Shown: positions 18,926-28,746, counted from the stretch's first letter. The stretch is 64,000 nucleotides of DNA from Actinoplanes aureus (GCF_015704865.1 NZ_JADQTO010000020.1:62001-126000), one strand, 5' to 3'. The notes: generated by a model not told the origin, from the sequence alone. Numbers and translations: made by a program.

Positions 18926-20388
18926 CCAGTCCTGGCGAGCACAACCTCGCCGTCCTCGCCGAGAAGGCCTTCGAGCGCCTCGGCGACTACGAATCGCTGT
19001 TCTTCGAGGGTAAATGGCTGACCTCCGGTGAGATCCACGAGCGATCGACCCGGGTCGCCGCAGGGCTGCGCGCGCATGGGGTTCAGCCGGGCGACCGGGT
19101 GGTCGTGATGACCATGAACACCCCCGAGGTGTTCATCTCCTACCGGGCGATCTGGCGGGCCGGCGCGGTGGTGACGCCGGTGATCTTCCTGCAGAGCGGG
19201 CCGGAGCTGCGGCACATCCTCACCGACTCCGGCGCCACCGCGGCGATCATCAGCCCGGAGCTGGTCCCGCTGTTCAGCGCCGCCGCCGAAGGTCTGGGGA
19301 TCACGACCTTCGTCGTCGGCGACAGCTACGCCGCGCTCGAGGCCGGCGAGCCGGCCGCGATCGAGCCGCGCGCGGACGACGACCTCGCGGCGCTGCTCTA
19401 CACCGGGGGTACGACCGGACGAGCGAAAGGCGTCATGCTCAGCCACCGCGGCCTGTGGGAATCCGGCCGCGGCATCGAACTGGTGTCCCGGTCGACGACC
19501 GCGACCCGGTCACTGCTGCCACTGCCGCTGTCGCACGCCTACGGTCTCATCGTCGTCATCGGCGGCCTGCACTCCGAACGCCGGCTCGTCTCGGTGCTGC
19601 AGCGCTGGTTCGACCCGGTCGGCTGGCTGAAGCTGGTCGCCGAGTACCGCCTCGAGACCAGCCCGGTCGTCCCCACGATGCTGCAGCTGCTGCTCGCCCA
19701 GCCGTACAGCGACTACGACCTGTCCTCGCTGCAGTACTTCGGCTCGGGCGGTGCCACCCTGCCGCTCGCGATCCGCGCCGCTGCCGAGAAGGCGTTCGGC
19801 GTGACCATTCTGGAGGGCTACGGCTGCACGGAATCCAGCGCGGTGATCTCGGCGGAGACGATCACGGACCATCGGCCCGGCAGCGTCGGCAAGCCGCTTC
19901 CGCATGCCGAGGTGGCGATCGTCGACGGCGAGATCTGTGTCCGCGGTCCCGGGGTGATGCTCGGCTACTGGAACGACCCGGAACTGACCGCCCAGACGGT
20001 GAGAGACGGGTGGCTGCACACCGGCGACGTCGGACGTCTCGACGAGGACGGCTTCCTCTACGTGGTGGACCGGTTGAAGGATCTCATCATCCGTGGCGGC
20101 TTCAACGTCTTCCCGCGCGACGTCGAGGACGTGCTGCTCGAGCACCCGGCGGTGCAGATCGCGGCCTGTGTCGGCAAGCCGGACGCGGAGCACGGCGAAG
20201 AGGTGGTCGCCGTCGTGCAGCTCGTGCCGGGTCAGCAGGTGAGCGGCCCGGAGCTCGTCGAGTTCGCCAAAGCGCGGATGGCGAAGTACAAATATCCGCG
20301 CGAGGTGACCGTGCTCGACGCTGTACCGCTGACCAGCGTCGGAAAGATCAACCGCAAGGCCGTACGCGACCTGGTCAAGATCCGATGA
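18922..20388 (+). CDS. Acyl-CoA synthetase (AMP-forming ligase)
   Basis: 488 residues of the ANL superfamily. The AMP-binding P-loop LLYTGGTTGRAKGVMLSH is near residue 155. GYGCTESSAV, TGDVGRLDEDG, RLKDLIIRGGFNVFP and the C-terminal SVGKINRKAVRD with the catalytic Lys follow. It converts a free carboxylic acid to its CoA thioester with ATP. It overlaps the genes on both sides, and in the pathway it should act before the acyl-CoA dehydrogenases. Confidence 0.95.
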   Translation: MTSPGEHNLAVLAEKAFERLGDYESLFFEGKWLTSGEIHERSTRVAAGLRAHGVQPGDRVVVMTMNTPEVFISYRAIWRAGAVVTPVIFLQSGPELRHILTDSGATAAIISPELVPLFSAAAEGLGITTFVVGDSYAALEAGEPAAIEPRADDDLAALLYTGGTTGRAKGVMLSHRGLWESGRGIELVSRSTTATRSLLPLPLSHAYGLIVVIGGLHSERRLVSVLQRWFDPVGWLKLVAEYRLETSPVVPTMLQLLLAQPYSDYDLSSLQYFGSGGATLPLAIRAAAEKAFGVTILEGYGCTESSAVISAETITDHRPGSVGKPLPHAEVAIVDGEICVRGPGVMLGYWNDPELTAQTVRDGWLHTGDVGRLDEDGFLYVVDRLKDLIIRGGFNVFPRDVEDVLLEHPAVQIAACVGKPDAEHGEEVVAVVQLVPGQQVSGPELVEFAKARMAKYKYPREVTVLDAVPLTSVGKINRKAVRDLVKIR

Positions 20389-21212
20389 GTCGCAAGATAT
20401 CCGGGATGGCCGTGATCGTCACGGGCGGCGCCCGGGGTATCGGCCGTGCCACCGCGCAGCGCCTGGCGCGGCTCGGTGCTTCGGTAGCGGTCGGTGACCT
20501 CGACGCCGACCTCGCGGCCTCGGTCGCCGCGCCCTTCGGCGATCGGGTGGTGGCCGCCCGGCTGGACGTCACGGATCCCGCCTCGTGGCGAGAGTTCATG
20601 GCCGAGGTCAGCCACCTCGGCCCCTGGGACGCGCTGATCAACAATGCCGGCATCATGCCGCTCGGCTCGCTGCTCAAGGAGCCCGACGAGCTCACCCGGA
20701 CCATTTTCGACGTCAACGTGTTCGGCGCGATCAACGGTACGAAGGCGGTCGCTCCCGGAATGATCGACCGAGGTCGCGGCCACATCGTCAACGTGGCGTC
20801 GGCGGTGGGACGCCTCGCGGTCGCGAACGCGGCCAGCTACTCGGCCTCGAAATTCGCCGTGGTCGGGTTCAGCGAGGCCATGCGGGCCGAACTCGCACCC
20901 GCCGGCATCGATGTCACGGTCATCCTGCCGACCGTGGTGCAGACCGAACTCTCCGCCGGGGTCCCGGCCGCGAGGGGCGTCAAGCCGGTCACCGCCGAGG
21001 ACGTGGCCAAGGTGATCGAACTCGCGCTGCGCAAGCCGCGGGCCGAACTCTGGGTTCCGCGCTGGGTCCAGGGCCCCACGAAGTTCACGCAGGCCCTGCC
21101 GCGCCGGGTCGCCGGCGCGCTCGACAACCTGTCCGACGCGGGGAAGGTGCTGAGCCAGGCCGACCCGGTCGAGCGTCAGGCCTACGAGGAGCGCGCTCGT
21201 CGCGGCACCTGA
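20385..21212 (+). CDS. Short-chain dehydrogenase/reductase
   Basis: 275 residues, classical SDR. TGGARGIG is the cofactor loop, LDVT the adenine-binding motif and NNAG the core strand. The catalytic Ser lies in NVASAVG and the pair YSASK is present. It is the last gene of the six-gene operon (ATGA overlap) and could oxidise the P450-derived alcohol or a beta-hydroxy intermediate. The C-terminus carries a 40-residue tail rich in basic and hydrophobic residues. It ends 4 bp from the convergent TetR gene. Confidence 0.95.
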   Translation: MSRKISGMAVIVTGGARGIGRATAQRLARLGASVAVGDLDADLAASVAAPFGDRVVAARLDVTDPASWREFMAEVSHLGPWDALINNAGIMPLGSLLKEPDELTRTIFDVNVFGAINGTKAVAPGMIDRGRGHIVNVASAVGRLAVANAASYSASKFAVVGFSEAMRAELAPAGIDVTVILPTVVQTELSAGVPAARGVKPVTAEDVAKVIELALRKPRAELWVPRWVQGPTKFTQALPRRVAGALDNLSDAGKVLSQADPVERQAYEERARRGT

Positions 21213-21216
21213 CCAG

Positions 21217-21750
21217 CTACCGGCCGGCGAGCTGGACGAACAGGTCGTGCGCCGCGTCCACCTCGGCCGGATCCTCGCCGGCGAGCAGGTCGATCAGCAG
21301 GCCGCGGGCGACCGCGACGCCGAGCCGCAACGCCGCCCGGTCGGGTGCGACACCGAGCCGCTCCGCCGCCCTCTCGGCGTCGTCCAGCCAGCTCGCGGTG
21401 AGCCCGGCCGGCCCCGGCGCCGCCCCACGCGCGGTGAGCGCGAACACCTCGAAGAACAGCCGCACGAACGGCCGGACCTCAGGATCCGAAACCGCCCGCC
21501 ACACACCGGTCATCAGCTCACCCGGGGTGCTCGCGGTCTCGGCCAGCGCGGTCATCGTGGCCCGCTGCCGCGCCTCCATCGCGCCGACCACGGCCGTGAG
21601 CAGCCCCTCCCGGCTGCCGAAGTGGAACAGCAGCATCCGGTGACTGGTGCCGGCGCCGGTCGCGATCTCCCGCAGGCTGCGGTCGGCCAGCCCGTCGCGG
21701 GCCGCGAAGTCGAGGATGCGGGTGAGCAGCTCATCGCGGGCATCAGACAT
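21217..21750 (-). CDS. TetR-family transcriptional regulator
   Basis: 177 residues with an N-terminal TetR helix-turn-helix (RSLREIATGAGTSHRMLLFHF) and a C-terminal helical domain. It is divergent from the SRPBCC gene with only 23 bp between the coding regions. A 16-bp palindrome fills most of that gap and overlaps this start codon. It probably represses itself and the SRPBCC gene, and perhaps the convergent acyl-CoA operon. Confidence 0.93.
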   Translation of the reverse strand: MSDARDELLTRILDFAARDGLADRSLREIATGAGTSHRMLLFHFGSREGLLTAVVGAMEARQRATMTALAETASTPGELMTGVWRAVSDPEVRPFVRLFFEVFALTARGAAPGPAGLTASWLDDAERAAERLGVAPDRAALRLGVAVARGLLIDLLAGEDPAEVDAAHDLFVQLAGR

Positions 21751-21765
21751 GTACCAAATGGTACA
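21750..21765. promoter_or_regulatory. TetR operator candidate TGTACCA-AA-TGGTACA
   Basis: Two perfect 7-bp arms with a 2-bp centre lie between the divergent TetR and SRPBCC starts. The gap is too small for two normal promoters plus leaders, so transcripts may be leaderless or promoters may lie in the coding regions. Occupancy would block both genes. Confidence 0.75.
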
Positions 21766-21773
21766 GTGGCCGC

Positions 21774-22196
21774 ATGCGCTACGAGGAGACCGTTCTTGTC
21801 GACGCGCCGGTGGAGCTGATCTGGCGCCTGACCACCCACATCGACGACTGGCCGACCTTCCTGCCGACCGTGCAGCGAGTGGAGCGGCTCGACGCGGGTG
21901 AGCTGCGCGTCGGCAGCACCGCCCGGCTCAAGCAGCCTGGCCAGAGCAGCGCGATCTGGACCGTGACCCACCTCGAACCCGAGCGCGAGTTCACCTGGGA
22001 GACCAGCCGGACCGGCCTCCGCCTGACCGGCCGCCACCTGCTCGAGCCGGCCGGCGAGGGCACCCGGATGACTCTCGTCCTGGAGACCACCGGCCGTGCC
22101 GCCGGTGTGGCGTCGGTGCTGTTCGGCGGCATGATGCGGTCAGCGCTCCGCAGGGAAGCCGCAGGCTTCGCACGCCAGGCCTCCGCGGTCCGCTGA
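21774..22196 (+). CDS. SRPBCC (START/polyketide cyclase-like) family protein
   Basis: 140 residues with the pattern of the SRPBCC lipid/ligand-binding fold: an initial strand YEETVLVDAPVELIWRLTTH, WPTFLPTVQRVE, a central TWETSRTGLRLTGRHLLEP and a long C-terminal helix. Members bind hydrophobic ligands or act as cyclases. Genomic pairing with a TetR repressor through a shared operator suggests a ligand-responsive unit. No catalytic role can be assigned from the sequence. Confidence 0.85.
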   Translation: MRYEETVLVDAPVELIWRLTTHIDDWPTFLPTVQRVERLDAGELRVGSTARLKQPGQSSAIWTVTHLEPEREFTWETSRTGLRLTGRHLLEPAGEGTRMTLVLETTGRAAGVASVLFGGMMRSALRREAAGFARQASAVR

Positions 22197-22316
22197 ACCC
22201 ACTCCCGGTCGAGGTCTGCCGGCCGGTCCCGCTCATTCGGGGTACGCGTAACCGGCGTCCCGCCGAAGCCGACCCGTCCCCGCTCTCCCGGGCGCAAGCC
22301 AGGCTTCCCCTCACCG

Positions 22317-22521
22317 CCCCAACGCGACCGCCGGGAAACAGCCCGGCCGCGTGGCTAGGGAGCCTTCGTGCTCAGGGTCTTGGCCCAACGCGGGCGCTGT
22401 CTGGCGGCCGTTGAGACAGCATTGAGGTTGGGCCAGGACCTGACCGCGGAAGCCCTCTAGCAATCGCGCCCGGTCCTGCCGTAGCGGGACGGCTTGGTGT
22501 TTCCCGGCGGCCGCGCTGGGG
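22317..22521. repeat. 205-bp nested imperfect palindrome (MITE-like element or structured RNA)
   Basis: Outer arms 22317-22340 and 22498-22521 are reverse complements at 22 of 24 positions (left arm starts CCCCAACGCG, right arm ends CGCGCTGGGG). Inside them, 22374-22389 pairs with 22427-22441, and 22396-22402 (GCTGTCT) pairs perfectly with 22414-22420. The segments between the arms are also partly complementary. The whole piece can fold as one long hairpin. No convincing ORF lies in it. A MITE, an IS remnant or a non-coding RNA are all possible. Confidence 0.6.
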
Positions 22522-22651
22522 CCGGGGCGGACAGCTCGGCTCGCGCGGGGAGGGCGGGGACGGGTCGGCTTCGGCGGGACGCCGGTCACGCGTACCGAAA
22601 AAGGACAGTGACCGGCAAGCGGACCTCGACGTCTCCATGATCCGGCCTCGC

Positions 22652-22666
22652 TCCGAAAGTTTCGGA
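22652..22666. promoter_or_regulatory. Palindromic operator TCCGAAA-G-TTTCGGA upstream of xylanase
   Basis: A perfect 15-bp palindrome. The same core (CGAAA-N-TTTCG) recurs at 35488-35498 before the sugar ABC importer, and shorter half-like copies are at 22806-22814 and 35293-35302. Similar palindromes have been described before Streptomyces xylanase genes (from memory). A shared xylan regulator is the natural reading. Confidence 0.65.
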
Positions 22667-22776
22667 ATTCTCCTCGCCGTCGAGGATTTGGTGGCCGTTT
22701 CTGATGACGCGGCCTTGTGGTAGGTGGGGGCGAAATCGGGCCGCTGCCTCGCTTTATCGCTGTCTGCGTCCGTTGA

Positions 22777-24024
<1,248 letters not shown>

Positions 24025-24052
24025 CCCCGGCCCGCTTCCTGACACTGCTCCT

Positions 24053-24082
24053 GTGGCGCGGCGGACCCGGCCGCCGCGCCAC
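24053..24082 (+). terminator. Strong intercistronic hairpin after the xylanase gene
   Basis: GTGGCGCGGCGG and its exact complement form a 12-bp GC-only-type stem with a 6-base loop, between the xylanase stop and the GH43 ribosome site (GGAGGT). There is no T-run. It could be a partial terminator or a stabiliser that keeps xylanase mRNA more abundant than GH43 mRNA. Confidence 0.65.
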
Positions 24083-24100
24083 CCTCAGCGGAGGTAATTC

Positions 24101-25768
24101 ATGACGATCGCCAAGGCCGCCGCCTCCACCGTCGGTGACGGCGGGACCGTCCACCGCATGATCCGAAACCCGGTGCTGCCGGGATTTCATCCGGATCCGT
24201 CGATCCTGCGGGTCGGTTCCGACTACTACATCGCGACGTCGACGTTCGAGTGGTACCCGGGCGTGCGGGTGCACCACTCGACCGATCTGGTCGACTGGCG
24301 GCCGCTCGGCGGCGTGCTGACCGAGCGGCGGCTTCTCGACCTCACCGGGACGGCCGACTCGTGCGGGGTCTGGGCGCCCAACCTGACCTACGCCGACGGG
24401 CTGTTCCATCTGCTCTACACCGACGTCGCGACGTTCGCCGGCGGCTATTGGGATCCGCAGAACTACCTGGTCACCGCACCGAGCATGGCCGGTCCGTGGT
24501 CGGACCCGGTGGTTCTGCACGGCCGCGGCTTCGACGCCTCGCTGTTCCACGACGAGGACGGCACGACCTGGATGCTGTCGATGTGTGCCGACTGGCGACC
24601 CGGGCGCAACCGCTTCGCGGGCATCTCGATCCAGCGGTACGACCGTCACGAACGGCGCCTGGCCGGCCCGGAACACCTGATCTTCGAGGGCACCGAGGCC
24701 GGGCTCACCGAGGCGCCGAACATCTATCGCAACGACGGCTGGTACTACCTGGTCACCGCGGAGGGCGGCACCACCTGGACCCACCAGGTCACCGTCGCCC
24801 GGTCCCGGCACCTGCTCGGGCCGTACGAGGTGGACCCGGGCGGGCCGCTGCTGACCTCGGCCGGACGCCCGGACCTGACCCTGCAGAAGGCCGGCCACGG
24901 CAGCCTCGTGCAGACCTCGGCCGGCGACTGGTACCTGGCGCACCTCGCCGCCCGGCCGTACCCGCCGTCCGGCCGGTGCGTCCTCGGGCGTGAGACCGCT
25001 CTGCAGAAGGTGGACTGGCCGGCCGGCGGATGGCCCCGCATCCACGACGGGATACCGGCCGAACACGTCCCGGCCCCCTCCGGTGCCGCCGCGGTGATCG
25101 GGCCGCCCTCCTCCGAGCAGTTCGAGGACGACCCGTTCGAGGCGCCGGTCCTCGGCGTCAACTGGTCGACACTGCGCCGCCCGGCCACGCCGGACTGGAT
25201 CGATCTGTCCGCCCGCCCGTCGCACCTGCGGATCCGGGGCGGTCAGTCGCCGATGGCACGGCACCGGCCGAGCCTGGTGGCCCGCCGGGTGACGGCCCGG
25301 CGCTGCACCTTCGAGGCGACGTGCGAGTTCGAGCCCCGCAACCACCGGCAGCTGGCGGGCGTCACCGCGTACTACAACTCCCGCAACTGGTACTACCTGC
25401 ACATGACCGCCGACGACGACGGCACCCCGGTGCTCGACGTGCTGTGCTGCGACAGCGGGCGCGTCACCGCGGCGCCGGGCATGCGGACCCCGCTCGGTGA
25501 CGTACGGCGAGTGGGTTTGCGTGCCCGCCTGGACGGCCCGGCGCTGACCTTCGCCTACACGACCGACCCCGACGCCGGATCCGTCTGGCACGACCTCGGC
25601 CGGAGCTTCGACGCCACCACCCTGTCCGACGAGTACGCCGTGACGGTGGTACCCGGCGAGCCCGAGGCTTGGGGCTTCACCGGCGCCTTCGTCGGGCTCT
25701 GGGTGCAGGATCTGGGTGCCGAGGGCGGCTACGCCGACTTCGATCGAGCCGTCTACCGCACCGACTGA
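24101..25768 (+). CDS. Intracellular GH43 beta-xylosidase / alpha-arabinofuranosidase
   Basis: 555 residues without a signal peptide. The five-bladed propeller of GH43 shows the general base Asp32 in GFHPDPSI, the pKa-modulating Asp145 in GFDASLFHDEDG and the acid Glu204 in LTEAPNIY. The C-terminal half (about 340-555) is the beta-sandwich seen in two-domain GH43 xylosidases. Such enzymes release xylose (often arabinose too) from short oligosaccharides. GGAGGT precedes the ATG; an ATG at 24158 gives a start closer to the family norm. It lies 76 bp behind the xylanase. Confidence 0.93.
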   Translation: MTIAKAAASTVGDGGTVHRMIRNPVLPGFHPDPSILRVGSDYYIATSTFEWYPGVRVHHSTDLVDWRPLGGVLTERRLLDLTGTADSCGVWAPNLTYADGLFHLLYTDVATFAGGYWDPQNYLVTAPSMAGPWSDPVVLHGRGFDASLFHDEDGTTWMLSMCADWRPGRNRFAGISIQRYDRHERRLAGPEHLIFEGTEAGLTEAPNIYRNDGWYYLVTAEGGTTWTHQVTVARSRHLLGPYEVDPGGPLLTSAGRPDLTLQKAGHGSLVQTSAGDWYLAHLAARPYPPSGRCVLGRETALQKVDWPAGGWPRIHDGIPAEHVPAPSGAAAVIGPPSSEQFEDDPFEAPVLGVNWSTLRRPATPDWIDLSARPSHLRIRGGQSPMARHRPSLVARRVTARRCTFEATCEFEPRNHRQLAGVTAYYNSRNWYYLHMTADDDGTPVLDVLCCDSGRVTAAPGMRTPLGDVRRVGLRARLDGPALTFAYTTDPDAGSVWHDLGRSFDATTLSDEYAVTVVPGEPEAWGFTGAFVGLWVQDLGAEGGYADFDRAVYRTD

Positions 25769-25792
25769 CACCGGGCGGTGCTCACAGCGCGC

Positions 25793-25815
25793 CGCTCAGT
25801 GCCTGTCCCTGAGCG
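25793..25815 (+). terminator. Hairpin after GH43
   Basis: CGCTCAG and CTGAGCG, a perfect 7-bp stem with a 9-base loop, begin 25 bp after the GH43 stop. No U-tract follows, as is common in GC-rich genomes. Weak evidence. Confidence 0.35.
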
Positions 25816-25920
25816 ATGCCGCCGCTGCTATAGATCACGAAGCTAGAGACGGCATGTCGAGGGAGATCGCTGAGCTGTACGGTCTTTCCCTGTTCGCAGA
25901 AACGCGAAAATATCGCATGG

Positions 25921-26270
25921 CATGCGAGGGTCCACCTGATCGAGGCCTGCAGCCGGCCCGACCCCGGCTTCTGGCGCGCCTGCCCCGGCTGCGGCGAACC
26001 CGGCCGCATCCACGTCGGCGGCAACGCTCGTGCCCGTGGCACCGATGACGGCGTGCCCGCGGCGGATGCCCGCCAGGTCGCGGACGAAGCCGGCAAGTGG
26101 TTCGTGGCCGAGGACGCCCTGTTCCAGCTCGCCACCGACCTGCCCGCCGCAGTTCTGGCCCCGATGCTCGGCATCCACATCAGCGTCGCCGCGGTCTTGC
26201 AACGCGCCAGCGCCAGCGCCGGCGACTGGACCAGCTACGCCGCCGACATCAGCCGCCGAACAACCCAAAG
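25921..26270 (+). pseudogene. Decayed C-terminal fragment of a recombinase-like protein
   Basis: The open frame has no plausible start (stops at about 25810 and 25828 precede it) and shows a CPGCG zinc-ribbon-like patch, then LATDLPAAVLAPMLGIHIS and GDWTSYAADI. This tail resembles the C-terminus of actinobacterial XerD/tyrosine-recombinase-like proteins that accompany small XRE regulators (recognised from memory). The frame runs on into the methyltransferase gene, so its own end is lost. Similar debris occurs at 27826-28098 and 28890-29038. Confidence 0.42.
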
Positions 26271-26282
26271 GGGATCACCGAC

Positions 26283-27110
26283 ATGCCCGCCTCTCGCGAG
26301 ACGATCGAATCCGCCTTCAACCAGCGAGCCACCACCTACGACAACAACTCCTGGCACATCCGCTACGCCGAACGGCTCGTTGAGCTCGCCGCCCCCGCTG
26401 CCGGCATGCGCATCCTGGACGCCGCTACCGGCACCGGCTTCGCTGCGATCGCCGCCGCGCGAGCCGCGGGCCCCACCGCACACGTGCTCGGCGTGGACAT
26501 ATCCGATGGCATGCTCAGCCGGGCACGGCAATCGATGACGTCTCTGGGGATGACGAACGTCGACCTGATCAAGGCTGATGCTGCCTCTCTGCCGAACCTG
26601 GACACCGGCTCGTTCGACCTCGTGCTCTGCTCCGCCGGACTGCTCTATCTGCCCATCCGAACCGCTCTACGCGAGTGGCGGCGGCTCCTGAAGCCCGGCG
26701 GCCTCGTCGCGTTCTCCACCATGCGGGAAGGATTCCCGGTCGCGGCCAGGCTCTTCCGCGAACAGGCCAGCCACTACGGTCTGGCCCTCACCGATCCCGC
26801 CACACCGCTTGGCATGCCGTCTCGATGCCGGCAAGAACTTCGCGACGCCGGGTTCATCCCCGCCCAGGTGGTCACCGAGACCGTTCGGTTCTCCCGCGCC
26901 GACCTCGAGTACGCCTGGCAAGCCCACACCCAGGGCCCGCACCACGACGCGATCGCCGCGCTCAGTCCCACGCAGGTAGCGACATTCCGCGCCGAGTACA
27001 CCAGCACCCTGGCTGATCTCCTGAACACCAACGAAGATCACGCCCTCACCTCAGAGGTGATCTACGCTCTCGGCCGCGCCGGCCGGCAGGAGACAGATAC
27101 TCAGCTGTGA
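26283..27110 (+). CDS. Class I SAM-dependent methyltransferase
   Basis: 275 residues. An N-terminal FNQRATTYDNNSWHIRYAERL helix resembles UbiE/ubiquinone-menaquinone-type methyltransferases. The SAM motif ILDAATGTG, the acidic VLGVDIS, ADAASLPNLD and a post-motif LKPGGLVAFSTM follow. AAAGGGG lies 9 bases before the ATG. The substrate is unknown. It is an intact gene inside a region of decayed mobile DNA and overlaps the convergent GNAT gene by 60 bp. Confidence 0.92.
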   Translation: MPASRETIESAFNQRATTYDNNSWHIRYAERLVELAAPAAGMRILDAATGTGFAAIAAARAAGPTAHVLGVDISDGMLSRARQSMTSLGMTNVDLIKADAASLPNLDTGSFDLVLCSAGLLYLPIRTALREWRRLLKPGGLVAFSTMREGFPVAARLFREQASHYGLALTDPATPLGMPSRCRQELRDAGFIPAQVVTETVRFSRADLEYAWQAHTQGPHHDAIAALSPTQVATFRAEYTSTLADLLNTNEDHALTSEVIYALGRAGRQETDTQL

Positions 27111-27797
27111 GCCCAGCTCACGGAACCCGAGCGCTCGGGCTACTCGACGTGACGCATCGGGCCGGGCCCGCCACTGAGGCAGCAGACCACCGTCCAGCGC
27201 ATGGGTGACGGCTGCGGCGGCGACCGTGCGCGCAAGCCCTCGCCCACGCTTGGCCGGGACGGTCAACACGCTGACATGGGCGGTGCTGCAGGGCCAAGTT
27301 CGGTAGCCCGCCGCTGCAATGACCTCCGACCCGGTACGCACCACGAACGCCGGTGACGTGATCTCGGCCAGGCCCGACTCGTCGGCGTCTTCAGCCGGCA
27401 CCGAAGCCAGCAGAGTTCCCACATCGGTATGGCCCGCCGGGGCCATCTCCACCACTTCGAACCCGACCGGACGGAAACCGGCCACATCGCAGTAAGCCAA
27501 GCTCGCCGGCCCCAGAACCTCAGCGACAGGCAACCTGCCACCAACCACTGCGGGGTCAGTCATAGCAGTCGACGGAAGATCGCTCAGGCTGGCCCGCACC
27601 ATCTCGGCGGTGTCGCCGTCAGGGGCGGTCCCGATCACTGCGCTTCCGAGACCGACGACGCCCACCCAACCTGGCGGGCACAGCAGCGACCGGGAAGAGA
27701 CAGCCACGTCGATCGCCGCATCCTTGAACGCGACCGGCGCCCCGGCCAGGTCGGACCAGAGCCGCCGAGCACGGTCAAGCAGAGGATGGTCGGTCAT
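27051..27797 (-). CDS. GNAT-family N-acetyltransferase
   Basis: 248 residues. The C-terminal half carries the acetyl-CoA binding signature: strands ending AHVSVLTVPAKRGRGLARTV followed by a helix, and later ARALGFRELGSQL. The N-terminal half is a divergent region, so this is a GNAT with an extra domain. ATG 27797 was chosen because the upstream extension to 28061 reads through low-quality sequence. It overlaps the methyltransferase tail by 60 bp, an unusual convergent overlap. Confidence 0.8.
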   Translation of the reverse strand: MTDHPLLDRARRLWSDLAGAPVAFKDAAIDVAVSSRSLLCPPGWVGVVGLGSAVIGTAPDGDTAEMVRASLSDLPSTAMTDPAVVGGRLPVAEVLGPASLAYCDVAGFRPVGFEVVEMAPAGHTDVGTLLASVPAEDADESGLAEITSPAFVVRTGSEVIAAAGYRTWPCSTAHVSVLTVPAKRGRGLARTVAAAAVTHALDGGLLPQWRARPDASRRVARALGFRELGSQLSICLLPAGAAESVDHL

Positions 27798-27825
27798 GGA
27801 CGCATGATGGCAAGCAGTGCGCGAG

Positions 27826-28098
27826 GCCGCTACCGAGAAACAACCCGCCTGATCCTGGTCATCGACCGAATTCCCTTGCTCACCGGACGCGGGATCACGC
27901 TGTCGGCTTCCCACATCTACCGCCTGGTCGGTGACCGGCTCGGGCGCTGATCGACGCCCTTGAGTGCCTGTCGAGGACCTCTGCGCCTTCCGTGTCGAGG
28001 CCGCCGCGGTGCCCAAGGTGGTCAGCGCCGGCCCGGTCGTGGCCGACCTGAACAAGACCATCCGCCCAAACGCGCTCGAGTGCGCCGCACCGACTGAC
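27826..28098 (+). pseudogene. Frameshifted XRE-family HTH regulator remnant
   Basis: One frame gives IPLLTGRGITLSASHIYRLV and stops at 27950. A second continues with IDALECLSR and a third with EDLCAFRVEAAAVPKVVSAG and PVVADLNKTIRP. In order, these correspond to the helix-turn-helix, middle and C-terminal parts of small actinobacterial XRE regulators that usually sit beside the recombinase-like genes seen here as fragments (family recalled, not searched). The gene is clearly broken. Confidence 0.45.
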
Positions 28099-28266
28099 CA
28101 CGCCCGAACAGTTTCCGGGATGACACGTTCCGGCTAAGACTTGCGCACAGCAGGCGCCGGCCGCAGCAGAAAAGTACGCCTGATCGCGTGGTCGTCCGGC
28201 ACTACCCGCCTCCACTGATCGAGCAAACGCCGGACAGATCCGGCACCGCCTAGCCATGATCGACGC

Positions 28267-28746
28267 GTGAGTATCCCTACCTCTCGCAGCGACTATTCGG
28301 TGCTGCTGCTGGCGTCAGATTGGCTGACAGTCGACGCCGCTCTCGACAGCTTGGCCTACAGCCTTCGATCGGAAGGATGGGATGTGGAGGAGGGCGACGA
28401 GGAACACGAAGGCCAGCACCCGTATTGGCGTTCATGGCTCGAGTTCACCGAAGACATCCGCCGAGCTGGAGCGGACCGGCTTCCCGAACGACCGAGCGAC
28501 CCCCAGGAACTCGCCACCTGGCCACCCCTCGACCTGAGGATCGAGATTGAACTCAGCGAGGTGCAGTGGCAACTCGTCATCTCCGCACTGAACGACTCAG
28601 CAACCGTTAGCAGCCGACTGGGAAACCATGACGAAGCCGCCGACACCCGGGGCGTCGCACGAGAGATCACGACTGAGCTGAAAGGACACGGCTGGCAGCC
28701 GCTCCTCGACGACATCAACCCGCTGCACAGCCGAGAGGCGTCTTAA
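28267..28746 (+). CDS. Hypothetical acidic protein
   Basis: 159 residues, starting at GTG. It is acidic, without signal peptide or membrane segment, and predicted mostly alpha/beta; no family was recognised. Residues 31-50 hold a dense acidic patch (WDVEEGDEEHE). A central stretch LRIEIELSEVQWQLVISALN looks like a real folded core. It stands alone among recombinase remnants, so it may be cargo of a former mobile element. Confidence 0.6.
   Translation: MSIPTSRSDYSVLLLASDWLTVDAALDSLAYSLRSEGWDVEEGDEEHEGQHPYWRSWLEFTEDIRRAGADRLPERPSDPQELATWPPLDLRIEIELSEVQWQLVISALNDSATVSSRLGNHDEAADTRGVAREITTELKGHGWQPLLDDINPLHSREAS

Noticed and set aside
22311-22589. A 92-codon minus-strand ORF within the 205-bp palindrome
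   Set aside because: The frame follows from the repeat structure; there is no ribosome site or recognisable domain.
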